A stretch of DNA of 64,000 nucleotides from Clarkia xantiana subsp. parviflora (GCA_036873135.1 JAPTYO010000007.1:5996763-6060762), one strand, 5' to 3'; shown: positions 24,056 to 36,224, counted from the first letter of the stretch. The notes: generated from the letters alone by a model not told the origin. Made by a program: numbers and translations.

Positions 24056-25460
24056 GAGGAATTCGTCAAAATGCCCTTAAAAGAACAACAAAGTGTTATT
24101 TCAACTTGATTTTCCAGTCATCAGATTATGCATGTGTAAAAAATACATTTTATCTCTTTTTAATTATGATCGATTATCTCTCATGATTTAACGACTGATA
24201 AATCAAGTTTAAATAAACTCGACTGTATTTAAGCCAGTCCAAAAACAAATTGAAAAATACCAATGTTTAATTTTCGTTTTAAAAAATGTCCCTTTAGGGT
24301 TTTTAAACACGTTTGGGTATGCTTTGCACACAGAATTATTATTGAACTTATGAAAGGTCTGAACTATCACCCATGTTAACGGGAGAGGTCTGAAATTTAA
24401 AAAGTTAATAACAGAGGTCTGAAATTTCTGTTTTGTTGATAACAGCGGTCTCCGTTAGTTTTTTCCGTTAAAACTAACGGAAGTTGGTCACATGCCAAGC
24501 ATGTGACCGAAAATAAAATAAAATTCCAAAAATGCCCTTCTATCAAGTGTGCCCCGCACATGCATGGAGTGAAAAGACCAAAATGCCCTTGAAGCCACCA
24601 CGGTACTCCGGCGACCACCAATCGTACTCCGGTGACCACCATCGTACTCCGGCGACCACCACCGTACTCCGGCGACCACCACCAAGGCTCCGATTGGGCC
24701 AAAATTGGAGCCACCGGCCCCGATTGGACTCGGCCCCGATTGGACTCGGCCCCGATTGGACTCCGATCGGGGCCAAAAAAGCTCCGATCGGAGCCAAAAA
24801 GCTCCGATCTGGAGCTCTGTGGCTCCGACCGGAGCTCTGTGGCTCCGACCGGAGCTCTGTGGCTCCGACCGGAGCTCTGTGGCTCCGACCGGAGCTCTGT
24901 GGCTCCGACCAGAGCCACAAAGCTCCGATCGGAGCTTTTTTGGCTCCGATCGGAGCTTTTTTGGCCCCGATCGGAGCTTTTTGGCCCCGATCGGAGCTTA
25001 TTTGCCGAGGTGGTGGCCGGAGTCGGGTCGCCGGAGCCGAGGTGGTGGTCGTCGGAGTCGAGGTGGTGGTCGCCGGAGTCGGGTGGTGGTGGCCGGAGTC
25101 GGGTGGCGGTGGCCGGAGTTGGGTGGTTTTAATTTGACTTTAGGGGTAAAATTGACATTTCACATTTCCTTAAATAAGATATTAAATAAAACAAAATATT
25201 AAAGGGGCAAAAATGTCATTTCACACAATTCTGTTAAATTTAACCCTAAAAATGGACGGAAAACCTCAAATCAACAAAATTGAAATTTCAGACCTCTGTT
25301 ATTAACTTTTTAAATTTCAGACCTCTCCCGTTAACATAGGTGATAGTTCAGACCTTTCATAGGTTCTTAACCCTATTTTAAAAGGGGCATTTTATAAACG
25401 AAAATTAAATACGTGTATTTTCCAACTTGGTTTTATGAATTGGGGCATTTTGAATTCCTT
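24056..25460. mobile_element. Long inverted-repeat (foldback/Mutator-like) element
   Basis: Two arms, 24344-24430 and 25282-25366, are near-perfect reverse complements over about 85 bp (GAAAGGTCTGAACTATCACC, TTAACGGGAGAGGTCTGAAA). Weaker complementarity continues outward: AATTTTCGTTTTAAAA with GTCCC against GGGGC with TTTATAAACGAAAATT, and GGAATTC with AAAATGCCC against its complement near 25447-25460. The interior holds the palindrome array. No transposase is encoded and no clear target duplication is seen, so the outer limits are estimates. Confidence 0.6.
24601..25125. repeat. Nested array of short palindromic and GC-rich repeats
   Basis: Five blocks in sequence. TACTCCGGCGACCACCA units at 24603-24685. 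Three GGCCCCGATTGGACTC units near 24716-24765. Four perfect 20 bp copies of GGCTCCGACCGGAGCTCTGT at 24821-24900, with variants on both sides. Palindromes GCTCCGATCGGAGC and GGCCCCGATCGGAGC separated by T-rich spacers at 24780-25000. GGTGGTGGCCGGAGTCGG units at 25010-25120. Stop codons are scarce on both strands, which produces long open frames of 165-201 codons that are not genes. Confidence 0.9.
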
Positions 25461-26484
25461 GTGTTGTTGTATACAATTATTTTGAATTTCGTTCGCTCCT
25501 ATTATACTCCTTTTAGCCAAATATTATTCGGATGTTCCGTATTCATTTTCTATTTTCATATTGGTTTTGTATGAAGCACAAAGTTAAAACCCTTATTAAT
25601 TTCAAACGGGTCTGAAATCGGTCTAAATGCAAATTTATTTCTACCAACTTCAGGAGCATCCGAGCCTCAATCCCGGCTCTAGTCGAGTTAAATACGACTT
25701 CGATAGAGTCTCATGTTGTCTCCAATGTCACTCACCAGCGATCTAATTTCCGATGAGCAGTGACATATTTTTATCTTTCAATATTATTAATACTAATGAT
25801 ACATTTATCTTGATGCATATATTCATATATCTTAGTTTATTATTTAATCTCTCACTCCCAAATCTTCTCAGCAGTCATCAATAGTTCTGTTTTGATTTGA
25901 AGGCTTGATCTTGAACCAAATCCTAATAGATATTTTTACTTTTAGGGTCATCGCCAAATCCTAATTATAGACAGCCATGATAACTTTGTTATTTATAGGT
26001 TTATTTAATTATAAAAAACAAACAAACAAACAAACTTTTATTAAATTATAAAATAAACTCAACTTTATAAAATTTATTAAAATGCAAACTATGTTAAGTT
26101 TTCAATTAAAAAGTGATAAAAATTAAATATGTAACATTCATTTGTACTTTAACAGAAATTATATTGATTTTATTCACTATGCATCACATGAATAAATATG
26201 ATATGAATAATATATGATCTGTTTCTGTAACTTTTTAATTTAAAAACGTAATTTGCGCTTTGTTAATCTTTTAAATGTATTTTCACAAAGAAAAAAAGTT
26301 GATTTTTTTTTAAACATTAATGGGTTTATTTTTTATTTTTAAATAACCCTTATCTTATTATAAGTTTGATGAGTCATGAGTGACAAAGCACTACCTCGTC
26401 ATCTTCTTCAAAGGGCCGCCACCCGCTACTCCGCTCTCGTCAGTTTCCCACATACTTCCCGTGCGTCTCTGATCCAAAGCGGAC
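25461..26484. other. Intergenic, AGT2 promoter region
   Basis: AT-rich; the last 110 bp before 26485 become GC-richer as the leader of AGT2. No gene seen. Confidence 0.55.
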
Positions 26485-29450
26485 ATGGCTCTATGGGCAC
26501 GAATGTTAAGCAGGACCGTCGAGCCAGCAAGGTCGAGGGCTGCTACTGCCGCCACCAGCTTCGCCTTCTCGACGGCGCCGTCAAGTTCAGAGCCGGATGC
26601 TCCTCCTCAGATTCCTTCGTTTGATTACGTCCCGAAGCCGTACAACGGACCCAGCGCCGACGAAGTGTTCCAGAAGCGCAAGAAGTTTCTCGGACCTTCT
26701 CTCTTCCATTTTTACCAAAAGCCTGTAAGTTCCACACCAGATTCACCATCGATTCCTTTCCTTTTTCATGATTCTGTACGAGCTGGTACGTGCATGCCTG
26801 GTTTAACCTTTTAGATTTCAACAATTTGACGCGTATCTGAATCTGGAAAGAATGTTGACCTTGAGATCACAATGGATTTAATTTTACCCTTTTTAATTTC
26901 TATAAGATTTATGCTCCGAAGGTCCAGAATCTTACATTGGGTGATTTTTTTTTTTGAATTTTGAGGTTGTATAATGAAATTTCACCTTCTGTAATTTCTG
27001 TGCTGTATGGTAAATTGGTAATAGTGTTCTGAATCTTCAAATTTGTAGAAAAGGTGAAATTTTTAGTAATTATTAAGTGTCTGCAAATAGCTTACCTTTG
27101 GTTGTTAATGTCTCTCAACACTGTCACTCTCTAAGTTCAAATTCAAAAACAAAAGATTATTATATTTGCTGAGAATTTGTGTTGATTTCAACAGCTGAAC
27201 ATTGTTGAGGGTAAAATGCAATATCTGTTCGATGAGAATGGCAAGCGATACCTCGATGCTTTTGCCGGGATCGTCACTGTTTCATGTGGGCACTGCCACC
27301 CTGATGTGTTGGAGGCAATCATGGAACAAAGCAAGCTCCTTCAACACGCCACAACCATATATCTACACCATGCAATTGGTGATTTTGCCGAGGCATTAGC
27401 ATCGAAAATGCCTGGAAATCTCAAGGTTTGAAGCTTTGTTCTTTTCATTAATCGAACTCTTGATTAAACCACTCCACTGTGACGTATGAGTATCCTCATA
27501 AACATTGTTGATTATATAATTACTGTTATCTATAGAAATTACTGACTGTTGCGGTTTTTCACCTAATAAATTTCATGTTGTGAAAAAATTACTCCTTCAT
27601 TAGGTTGTTTACTTTGTGAATTCTGGGAGTGAAGCAAATGAATTGGCCATGCTCATGGCCCGACTCTATACGGGCAATCTTGAGATGATTTCGTTGAGAA
27701 ATGCTTATCATGGTGGGAGTTCTGCAACTATCGGCCTTACCGCCCTGAACACATGGAAATACCCAATACCACAGGTTCGTCCATGTTGTTGGACATCATT
27801 CATAGTTTTCATACATTCTAACCATTGAAATGCTATGCATTTACTGTAAAAATTGTAAATTAGGGAAGCAAACGTGAAAATTTCATTTTTTTTTTAAAAC
27901 TGGAAATCTAATATCAACTCCAAACTGCCTCAGTTTTATACGATTTTGCTTTACTGAACTGATGAACACAAACAAGGTGAATTTTGTTGTTTAACTAATA
28001 AATCTGTGTTTTTATTTGAAGGGAGAGATTCATCATGTCGTGAATCCAGACCCATATCGTGGAGCATTCGGTTCAGACTCTAATCTTTATGCAAAAGATG
28101 TACAAGAGCACATCGATTTCGGTACCTCTGGCAAGGTTGCCGGATTTATAGCAGAAACAATTCAGGTTTGCATTACCACTCTCCGTTGCTTTAATTTATT
28201 TTGCTCAAAACTAAAAAGTTACTAATTTTATATTTTAATGTTATCAATTTAATTAATAGGGAGTTGGAGGAGCAGTTGAACTCGCCCCCGGATACCTGAA
28301 ACTCGTATACGGCATTGTGAGGAAGGCGGGTGGTGTCTGCATTGCTGATGAAGTTCAGACTGGGTTCGGTCGAACCGGGAGCAATTACTGGGGCTTCGAG
28401 AATCAAGGCGTAGTTCCTGACATAGTTACCATGGCCAAGGTTAGTAAATGTTCATAATTTAACTCACTTTAAAAAAAAATGTTCAGTCTTTTCTTTCTAT
28501 AGATGAAATTTGAAACTCTCATGAATAACCCACTAACCTCATGGACTAGGAAAGGCTATTGCCTGGCTGGTTATGAATTTGTTTACACTTTGGCAGTTTC
28601 ATAATATATCACAATCTTTGTTCAATCAGGGTATCGGAAACGGGTTACCACTGGGGGCAGTGGTGACAACACCGGAAATCGCGAGTGTCATGTCTCAGAA
28701 AATTCAGTTCAACACTTTTGGAGGGAACCCTGTGTGCTCTGCAGGAGGGCATGCAGTTCTTCAGGTGATAGATAGAGAAAAGCGCCAACAACACTGCGCT
28801 GATGTTGGCTCCCACTTGATCAACCGTCTCAAAGATCTTCAGCAGAAATACGAAAGTAAAAATTGGATTTTTAAGTTACCATCGTCGATATTTAGTGTAA
28901 ATTTTTGTTTTTTTCTTAAATTTGTAAAGTTTCTCCCTTTTTTGTTGCTCTGTTTTAGTCATTGGAGATGTCAGAGGCAGGGGACTGATGCTGGGAGTAG
29001 AACTCGTGACGGATAGAAAAGAGAAGACACCCGCCAAAGCAGAGACGGCTTATCTATTCGAACAGCTTCGTGGTAAGTGTTTGTTCATAATTCAATTGTG
29101 TAAAATGTTACTCTGCCCTCTAATCCTGTTTTGTTTTCAAGGAATGTCCCTTTATAGCAAGATTTACACTTGTTACTATAAAGGTTAAGCTTCTATAGAA
29201 TTTGTATTAACAATTTGGTGTTGAATTTGATGAAGAACACGGGATTCTGGCCGGTAAAGGCGGTCTGCATGGGAATGTTTTCAGAATAAAGCCTCCCATG
29301 TGTTTTACTAAGGATGATGCAGGTAATTAGATTAAGTAGATTATGTGTTGATCACAAAAACATTGCATGGCTATTCTATCTAACCTTTTTTGTTGTTCAT
29401 CTGCAGATTTTCTTGTGGATGCTTTGGATTATTCGATGTCGAGGTTGTGA
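26485..29450 (+). CDS. AGT2: Alanine:glyoxylate aminotransferase 2 homologue, mitochondrial
   Basis: PLP-dependent class III aminotransferase; the family is annotated as moving amino groups from alanine to glyoxylate, in mitochondria. Nine exons: 26485-26724, 27195-27425, 27604-27774, 28022-28165, 28260-28439, 28630-28855, 28959-29072, 29236-29322 and 29407-29450. They join in frame to 478 residues, against about 476 in Arabidopsis AGT2. The N terminus is rich in Arg, Ala and Ser and acid-poor, as in a mitochondrial presequence. Landmarks are [11 protein letters not shown] and AYHGGSS (cofactor phosphate site), [14 protein letters not shown] (PLP-ring aspartate), and [13 protein letters not shown] with the Schiff-base lysine. 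The end is [20 protein letters not shown]. The start is the ATG at 26485, which gives the presequence directly. AGT3 and PYD4 are close paralogues; AGT2 fits best from memory. Confidence 0.93.
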
Positions 29451-30206
29451 GGGAACTGAACATCGCCAATCCGAGGAAATGAAACCGATCCAGGGCTTTC
29501 TTCAATGATGTTTTTATTCAACTCAAGTGTTTTAGTTAGTGCAAGACTATGATCTATTTCGAAGTGTGTAAATGAATAAGGTTCTGTTTAGTTTGTTTAT
29601 CAGTCTATCCATCTCAAGTTTCTATTTTGTGCCATCATATAGTTTGTTTTGCCATGTGGTAAAGTTGACGACACTTAATGTGAAATTCACTAAGAAATTG
29701 GAAAAATGTTTTAATTTTGTTGAAAGAAGTGGTGGGCTTAAAAAGGAAAACCATATCAATATTTATTTTTTATTTAGAACGACCAATATTATAAGAAATT
29801 ACAGTGAAAAAATATCTGCTATTAAGGTTGAATTCAATTGTTATTTAAAAAGTTACGGCGGTGTATGAATAAAGAGACAATAATATTTTTTAAAAAGTTG
29901 ATAAAATTAGTGTAGTTTTTTATTATACACCACCTAGGTTATATATGTTAATACAAAGTCAAAGAGCTAAAATGTCTTTAATTAAGAAGTTGGGAAAACA
30001 GAGCAATTTTGCATTTGTTTTTGCATTAGGAAAGTCGTACTCGAAACACAATAGTCGATACATTCTTTTGTTTCGTTTTCCCTCCAAAAGTCTCAGTTTT
30101 GATTGCTTCTGACAAGTCTCCTCTTCTGCCATATTGCAGAAGTTTCAATCTTGGTATGCTTGCTTGCTCCAAATAATGCCAGTTAGTTTCCCCGAGCTTC
30201 TCCCTG
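29451..30206. other. Intergenic between AGT2 and the PPR gene
   Basis: AGT2 3' UTR and AT-rich spacer. The 98-codon frame at 29572-29868 has low-complexity composition and is not supported. Confidence 0.6.
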
Positions 30207-32546
30207 ATGGAAATTCCGGACCGACAATGTTTGTCGGACAATTATGTTCAGCTGCTACAGTCAAGTCTCAACACACAGAATCGCTTCAGCGGAAGATCCG
30301 TCCATGCTCAGGTAATCAAGTCCGGTCTTCATCTGGGAGTGTTCTTGATGAACACCCTGATGAATTACTACGCCAAAACCGGGTCTGTTCGAGATGCACA
30401 AGACCTGTTCGACGAAATGCCTATTAGGAACACCTCTTCATGGAATACGATTCTCTCAATGCACGCAAAGCAGGGTTCTTTAGATATCTCCCGTAGATTA
30501 TTCTACGAGATGCCTGAGCGTGATTCCGTCACTTGGGCTGCAATGATAGCAGGTTATAATCATATCCATAAATATGGGAAAGCAATTCAGATGTTTATAG
30601 ATATGATTATGGATGGGGTTTCACCTACTGAGTATACATTTACAAATGTTCTTTCCTCATGCTCTGCCATTGAAGGTCTGAAAATTGGTAAAAAGGTTCA
30701 TTCTTTGGTTGTTAAGAGCGGGTTTGGTGGGTCAGTAGTGGTGTCGAACTCTCTCCTCAACATGTATGTAAAATCAGGTGATGCATTGACTGCTGACATA
30801 GTTTTTGGCAGAATGAAGTTGAAGAGCACGTCCACCTGGAATTTAATGATTTCACGGTATATGCATTCTGGGCAGGTCGATCTTGCTCTAGCTCAGTTTG
30901 AGAAAATGGATAAACAAGATATAGTATCATGGAACACTGTGATTGCTGGCTGCAATCAACACGGGTACAATCTCGAAGCTCTGAGTATTTTCTCTAAAAT
31001 GATGGAGTATTATTTGATGCCTGATAAATTCGCTCTAGCAAGTGCCTTATCTGCTTGTGCTACTCTCGAGAATTTGAGACTCGGGATACAAATCCATGCT
31101 TACCTTACAAAATCCGCTCTTGATGCAAACCCTGCAGTAAAAAATGCCTTGGTTGCTATGTATGTGAAATGTGGTCAAGTTGAAACTGGTAGAAAAATAG
31201 TTGAAATTAGTGGGACTTCAGATATCATAGCATATACAGCTTTATTAGACGGGTACCTCAAAATCGGAGACATAGGTCCAGCTAGACAGATATTCGATTC
31301 ATTAACTGACCGTGATATCGTTATCTGGACAGCTATGATTGTCGGGTATGTCCAAAATGGGTTGATTAATGAAGCAATGGAGGTATTCAAAGAAATGCTA
31401 AAAAGTGGCCCTAGACCAAATAGCCACACCTTTTCAGCCATGCTAAGGATAACCTCGAGTTTAGCTTCATTAGGTCATGGAAAACAAATCCATGCTAGTG
31501 CAGTGAGGTCAGGAGAAGCTTCATCTGTTTCGGTTGGTAATGCTCTTGTCAATATGTATGCTAAAGCCGGAAGTGTCAATCTTGCAAAGAGAATGTTCGA
31601 CATGATTTGTTGGAAAAGAGATACGGTTTCTTGGACATCAATGATTATTGCTTTTGGACAGCACGGTCTTGGAGAAGATGCCATAGAGTTGTTCGAAAAG
31701 ATGCTTCTTTTCAAAATAAACCCCGACCAAGTCACTTATGTTGGTGTCCTATCGGCTTGTACACATATCGGGCTAGTTGATTTAGGGAAAAGGTACTACA
31801 ATTTGATGCAAAACACGCACAAGATCGAACCTTCATTGAGTCATTATGCATTAATGATCGATTTGTTGGGTCGATCCGGGTTATTGCAAGAAGCTCATGA
31901 TTTCATCAAATCGATGCCAATAGAACCCGACGCTATAGCTTGGGGTTCTCTTCTGGCATCCTGTAAAGTCTACAAAAACGTAGAACTTGCTGACGTGGCA
32001 GCCGAAAGACTGCTCAAAATCGATCCTGGTAACAGTGGGGCATACACAACTCTAGCGAATCTCACTTCTTCTTGTGGGAATTTCAAAGAAGCTGCGAAGA
32101 TCCGGAAATTGATGAAACAACGAGGAGTGAAGAAAGAACAAGGGTCTAGTTGGATCGAGATCAAGAACGTAGTTCATGTTTTTGGTGCAGATGATGGTGT
32201 TCATCCTCAGAGGGATGAAATCTACAGACTGATGGATAATATATGGAATGAGATCAAGAAAATGGGGTTTGTTCCGGATATGGGTTCGGTTTTACACGAT
32301 CTTGAAGACGAGGTGAAGGAGGAGATACTGAGGCATCATAGTGAGAAACTGGCGATTGCGTTTGGGTTGTTGAGTACTTCTGGTAAGACGACTCTGAGAA
32401 TCATGAAGAATCTGAGGGTGTGTAACGATTGCCATTCGGCAATTAAGTTTATTTCAAAACTTGTAGGGCGGGAGATTGTTGTGCGTGATTCGACAAGGTT
32501 TCATCACTTTAAGGATGGATTTTGCTCTTGTAGAGACTATTGGTAG
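30207..32546 (+). CDS. DYW-class pentatricopeptide repeat protein (At2g22070-like)
   Basis: PLS-type PPR protein with E/E+ and DYW domains; such proteins bind single organellar RNAs, and the DYW domain is the cytidine deaminase used in C-to-U editing. Intronless, 779 residues. PPR motifs run from about residue 30 to 610 (e.g. SWNTVIAGCNQHGYNLEAL, SWTSMIIAFGQHG). The E region starts near PIEPDAIAWGSLLASCK. The DYW domain keeps the HSE active-site motif (HSEKLAIAFGL), CNDCH zinc ligands and the exact end CSCRDYW. The start is the first in-frame ATG and lies shortly before the first repeat. The order and spacing of motifs match Arabidopsis At2g22070 (about 786 residues) throughout. No classic transit peptide is obvious in the first 30 residues, so whether it goes to plastid or mitochondrion cannot be read. 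Its RNA target is unknown. Confidence 0.95.
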   Translation: MEIPDRQCLSDNYVQLLQSSLNTQNRFSGRSVHAQVIKSGLHLGVFLMNTLMNYYAKTGSVRDAQDLFDEMPIRNTSSWNTILSMHAKQGSLDISRRLFYEMPERDSVTWAAMIAGYNHIHKYGKAIQMFIDMIMDGVSPTEYTFTNVLSSCSAIEGLKIGKKVHSLVVKSGFGGSVVVSNSLLNMYVKSGDALTADIVFGRMKLKSTSTWNLMISRYMHSGQVDLALAQFEKMDKQDIVSWNTVIAGCNQHGYNLEALSIFSKMMEYYLMPDKFALASALSACATLENLRLGIQIHAYLTKSALDANPAVKNALVAMYVKCGQVETGRKIVEISGTSDIIAYTALLDGYLKIGDIGPARQIFDSLTDRDIVIWTAMIVGYVQNGLINEAMEVFKEMLKSGPRPNSHTFSAMLRITSSLASLGHGKQIHASAVRSGEASSVSVGNALVNMYAKAGSVNLAKRMFDMICWKRDTVSWTSMIIAFGQHGLGEDAIELFEKMLLFKINPDQVTYVGVLSACTHIGLVDLGKRYYNLMQNTHKIEPSLSHYALMIDLLGRSGLLQEAHDFIKSMPIEPDAIAWGSLLASCKVYKNVELADVAAERLLKIDPGNSGAYTTLANLTSSCGNFKEAAKIRKLMKQRGVKKEQGSSWIEIKNVVHVFGADDGVHPQRDEIYRLMDNIWNEIKKMGFVPDMGSVLHDLEDEVKEEILRHHSEKLAIAFGLLSTSGKTTLRIMKNLRVCNDCHSAIKFISKLVGREIVVRDSTRFHHFKDGFCSCRDYW

Positions 32547-33886
32547 CTGAAAATAGTTATAAATTTTAAGGGTTATGTGCAGATTTGGTCCTTGAACTCT
32601 GGCAAAAAGATCTTATTTTGTCTCTTCAACAACAGCTGTAGTTCGCATCAAATTATCGTTTTATGAGTAATTAAATTAATTAGAAAAATAATATTTATCT
32701 TCTTGTGGCACGAATGGGATTTGTATTCCTTTTTTTATAACATTTTTTAGTTTACTTTATTAATTAATTAATATTATATGCACTCCAGTCAAATTATATT
32801 AGTTATCAAAAAATCAAATTATATTAGATAGGGTAAAAAGGTATTTTGATGCCACATGTTTAATTAATGTTTGTTTTTGGTGTCATATGTTTCATTTTGT
32901 AGACTTTTGGTGTCATTTGTTTGCAATTTTGGATCATTCGTTAGCTTTTCGTTAAATAAATCTGTTAAATAGTATGTGCACCACACATGAACCATTTATA
33001 CTTTTAATTTTGTCCGTTTTAATCTCTTCAATAATACATCCCAAACCATTTTTTTAGTTTTAAATTTTTTCGGACTTAACCCAGACTTAAATAGGACCCT
33101 AATTTATTTACCAGTTGCGGTCCATTTAAACAGCTACGACAAAAGGAATACTTGGGTTTTATTATTCACCTGAAATCAGAGACATGTGGCGACACATGAT
33201 TTATTTCTAACATAAAAAAAATGTTATTTTTTTAATTGAAAAAAAGAGGTCTCCATATATATCTCTCATAGGAGAAAAAACAACGGAATTTGCAAGTTCC
33301 TTTGGAGCTTTCAATGAGAAACAAACCTTGTGAGTTTGTCCGTGGCCCTGGGTTCCAGAATGAGGCGATCGATTCGAGGCCGTAAATGATGAAATGACTG
33401 AAACGCTGAACAAAATTTACAAAACCACCATGAAATAATCGTTGAAAATGCCCTATTTTCACTTCTATCAATTGCGGAAGTGAATTGGCTTCTGCAACAG
33501 AAAAAAAAAATATTTGATCGTAAAAGTGGTTTAAAAAGAAAAGTCTTTTTATAATTTAGGCTGATGTGACTGGTTGAACTTTATAATACACCAAGCCATA
33601 TAAATTGACTACTAATTCCATAATGTTTAGAATAAAACTACATAAACTCATTTAACATATTCTATGGTTCACTGCTTAATTTTTTTTAAAATTAATCTAC
33701 ATGTACTCTTTTACAATGTTTAGTTTAGTCATACCGCCCCAAATCAACCACCTAAGTCCTAAAACAAGCTCTTCTTTTTAAAATCGTTATTTAGAAAACA
33801 TAATTTTTTCTTCCTCTACCTACGGACTATATAGCATAAAAACCGCTACCGAATGAAACATTTAAATTACAAATTTTTACACGAGT
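32547..33886. other. Intergenic
   Basis: AT-rich. The overlapping - strand frames at 33207-33471 (68 and 79 codons) resemble no family I know. Repeated TTTGGTGTCAT words at 32875-32915 suggest an old element, but no paired end was found. Confidence 0.5.
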
Positions 33887-33894
33887 GTATTGTG

Positions 33895-34593
33895 TAGGGC
33901 TGAAAGTAAAATCCGGTAAGACCGAAAAACCGCAAAAAACCGATCCGGACCGGTCCGAAAAAACCGAATCGTACATAGACCGTTTGGTGTGTGGTCGGAT
34001 TTTTTAGGTAATATTCGGTTTTTCGGTTCGGCTCGGTCCTCGTGTTTAAAAAACCGTGGAGACCGAACTAGACCGAAGTTATATCAAATATTATAATATA
34101 ATATGATATATATTATATATTATTAAGATAACTTAAAGTTTTTTCTTAAGAAAATCAAATATTTTTCTTTAATATTATTATTATTACTTTCATCTTTAAT
34201 AGTGGTAATCAAATTATCTTCTCCATTCTTCTATATACGTTTGAATTCACGGTAGTTTCAAATTTCTCTTATTATTAATTTTGGAACTTTGAGTATATTC
34301 TATAAGTATGAGTTGTATGAAATTTTATTAGTATTCAACATAATTTGATTAATGGGTACTTTAATGTGATCTACTAGTAAAAATTGGAGATATTTTAAAT
34401 ATTCATTATCATGTTCGGATTTTCGGTTTAAACCGAAAACCGAACCGAAAAAACCGTACTAAATATGGACGGTTTATTTTTTTCCATACGGATTTTTGGT
34501 CGGATTTTTTTGTTGAAAAAATCCGGTCCGAATAAATTGGACCCCGACCGAAATAACTAAAAAACCGGTCCGACCGAACCGGTTTCACCCCTA
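33895..34593. mobile_element. Non-autonomous hAT element with perfect 8 bp target duplication
   Basis: Ends TAGGGCTGAAAG (left) and TTTCACCCCTA (right, complement TAGGGGTGAAA) form short imperfect TIRs. GTATTGTG flanks both sides exactly (33887-33894 and 34594-34601). Subterminal regions are dense in ACCGAAAA, CCGGTCCG and CGGTTCGG words in inverted orientation. The 699 bp interior is AT-rich and codes for nothing. Confidence 0.9.
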
Positions 34594-34601
34594 GTATTGT
34601 G

Positions 34602-35331
34602 TACTTTATATGATAGGGACCTTTTGTAATAGTTTTCGAAATGTTGGACCATAATTAAAAAGTAAAAAAGGTAAATCTAGCTAGCTAGCCTAGACTAGAC
34701 ACAGAGGAGAGGCCAAACAGAGCAAGAGCATGGCAGTGATTCTGTGAGAGATGTCGCTCTCTTGCTGTCTTTTTCAGTTCAATACGTACACGACTGATCA
34801 CCTCACCTTGTACCAGGCTTACGCGCTACGATACAAAGTCAACCATATATTCATTGCCTACGAGTACGACATAAATTAAAATCAACAAACCGCTATGCTT
34901 GATTATTGTACTGGGGTAATTTCTTAGCTCTCTCTATTATTCTCCGTGTCATGCTATGACTATGAGAAGATAGCATGACACTGTCAGCTAGGTTAGATTA
35001 TATGAATTCAATTAGTCACCAACAAAATTTTAATCATGTCTTCAATAATTGAACGTTTAGTTTAATTAAATGTATTTCAATTATTCCTAATCCATTTTGA
35101 GTATACATCAAAAGACTCATGTGATCAGAATATGCTTATTTTCTATTAATTTGATAAAAAAAGTAAAAGATATAGTAATCCGCTAAAAATTAACCGTTTG
35201 AATAACCAATTTAGAAAAAAATATAGTGATTTGTACTCCAAATACAAAATTAAGTTTAGATATTATATATAATTAGTAAGTCTAAAATAGATAAACCAAC
35301 CGATAAAGTCAATTGCGCTTTTAAAATCAAA
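34602..35331. other. Intergenic spacer between two transposons
   Basis: Contains a short repeat of TGTCATGCTATGA and its complement TAGCATGACA near 34946-34982. No gene seen. Confidence 0.5.
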
Positions 35332-35340
35332 CCCAGTTTG

Positions 35341-36224
35341 GAGTGAATGCCCAAAGTAGGCTTCATTGCCAAACTTATTCCCAAACTAGGCTTCTTCAGA
35401 AACTAATTCCCAAAATAGGTTTTTTCATTTTTTTTAATCATTTATATTTTATATTTTACCCCCAAAGTTTATATTTTGTTACAATTGATCCTAAACCTAA
35501 ATATCATACAAGAAATATATAAAAAAAAATTGAAAATTAAGATAATTAAATGTAGAAGTTAAAAATATAAAATAAATTAGTAATTTTGAAAAAAAAATTC
35601 TAAAAATAAAATATGCCAAAATATATAAATTATAAAAAAAACATTGATATAAAACATAAAGAAACTAAATACTTATGGTTTTTTTAAGTATAAAAATATA
35701 AACCCTAAATAAAATATGTTAAATTTATAAAAATATATAAAATTAACGAATGAAAAAATAACGGATAAACTAATTCAAATTTAAAAAATCAAAAGAAGAA
35801 TGGATTTTAGTTAGTATTTTTTTTTTTTGCATACTCTTAATGAATATAATTTGTATATCATTATTTATATTTTTTTTTCAAATTTTATTTATTTTTAAAT
35901 TTTTTCTTTTAATTTAACATATTTTTTTAGAATTAAAATCTACAAAATTTGTTTGTTTGATTATTTTTTAATGTGCATTTTTAACATTTAATTAATTATT
36001 TTTTATTTCCATTTTTTATTTTTTTATACATTTAGTTTCTTAAATTTCATTTTTTAATTATAGTTTTCTTTAGGGTTCATTTGTAACATATTGTAAACTT
36101 TAGGATTTAAATTAAATAATATACATTATAAAAAAAATGAAAAGACCTATTTTGGGAATTAGTTTCTAAAAGAGCCTAATTTGGGAAATAGTTTGGTAGA
36201 AGAACCTACTTTGGGAATTCACTC
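35341..36224. mobile_element. Mutator-like TIR element with perfect 9 bp target duplication
   Basis: The 884 bp element begins GAGTGAATGCCCAAAGTAGG and ends with the near-exact complement. The inverted repeats extend about 100 bp and are built from repeats of (T/C)TCCCAAA(C/A)TAGG. CCCAGTTTG flanks it on both sides (35332-35340 and 36225-36233). The 9 bp duplication and long TIRs point to the Mutator superfamily. The interior is almost pure A/T and non-coding. Confidence 0.9.

Noticed and set aside
24397..25202. Overlapping frames of 125-201 codons on both strands in the palindrome array
   Set aside because: They exist because repeat units of 20-21 bp contain no stops. Several frames are open at once on both strands, and translations are short-period repeats with no family similarity.
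32870..33130. TTTGGTGTCAT repeats as a transposon end
   Set aside because: Only one side is visible and no inverted partner was found downstream.
33207..33471. Overlapping - strand frames of 68 and 79 codons
   Set aside because: Two frames of similar length overlap and neither matches a known family.
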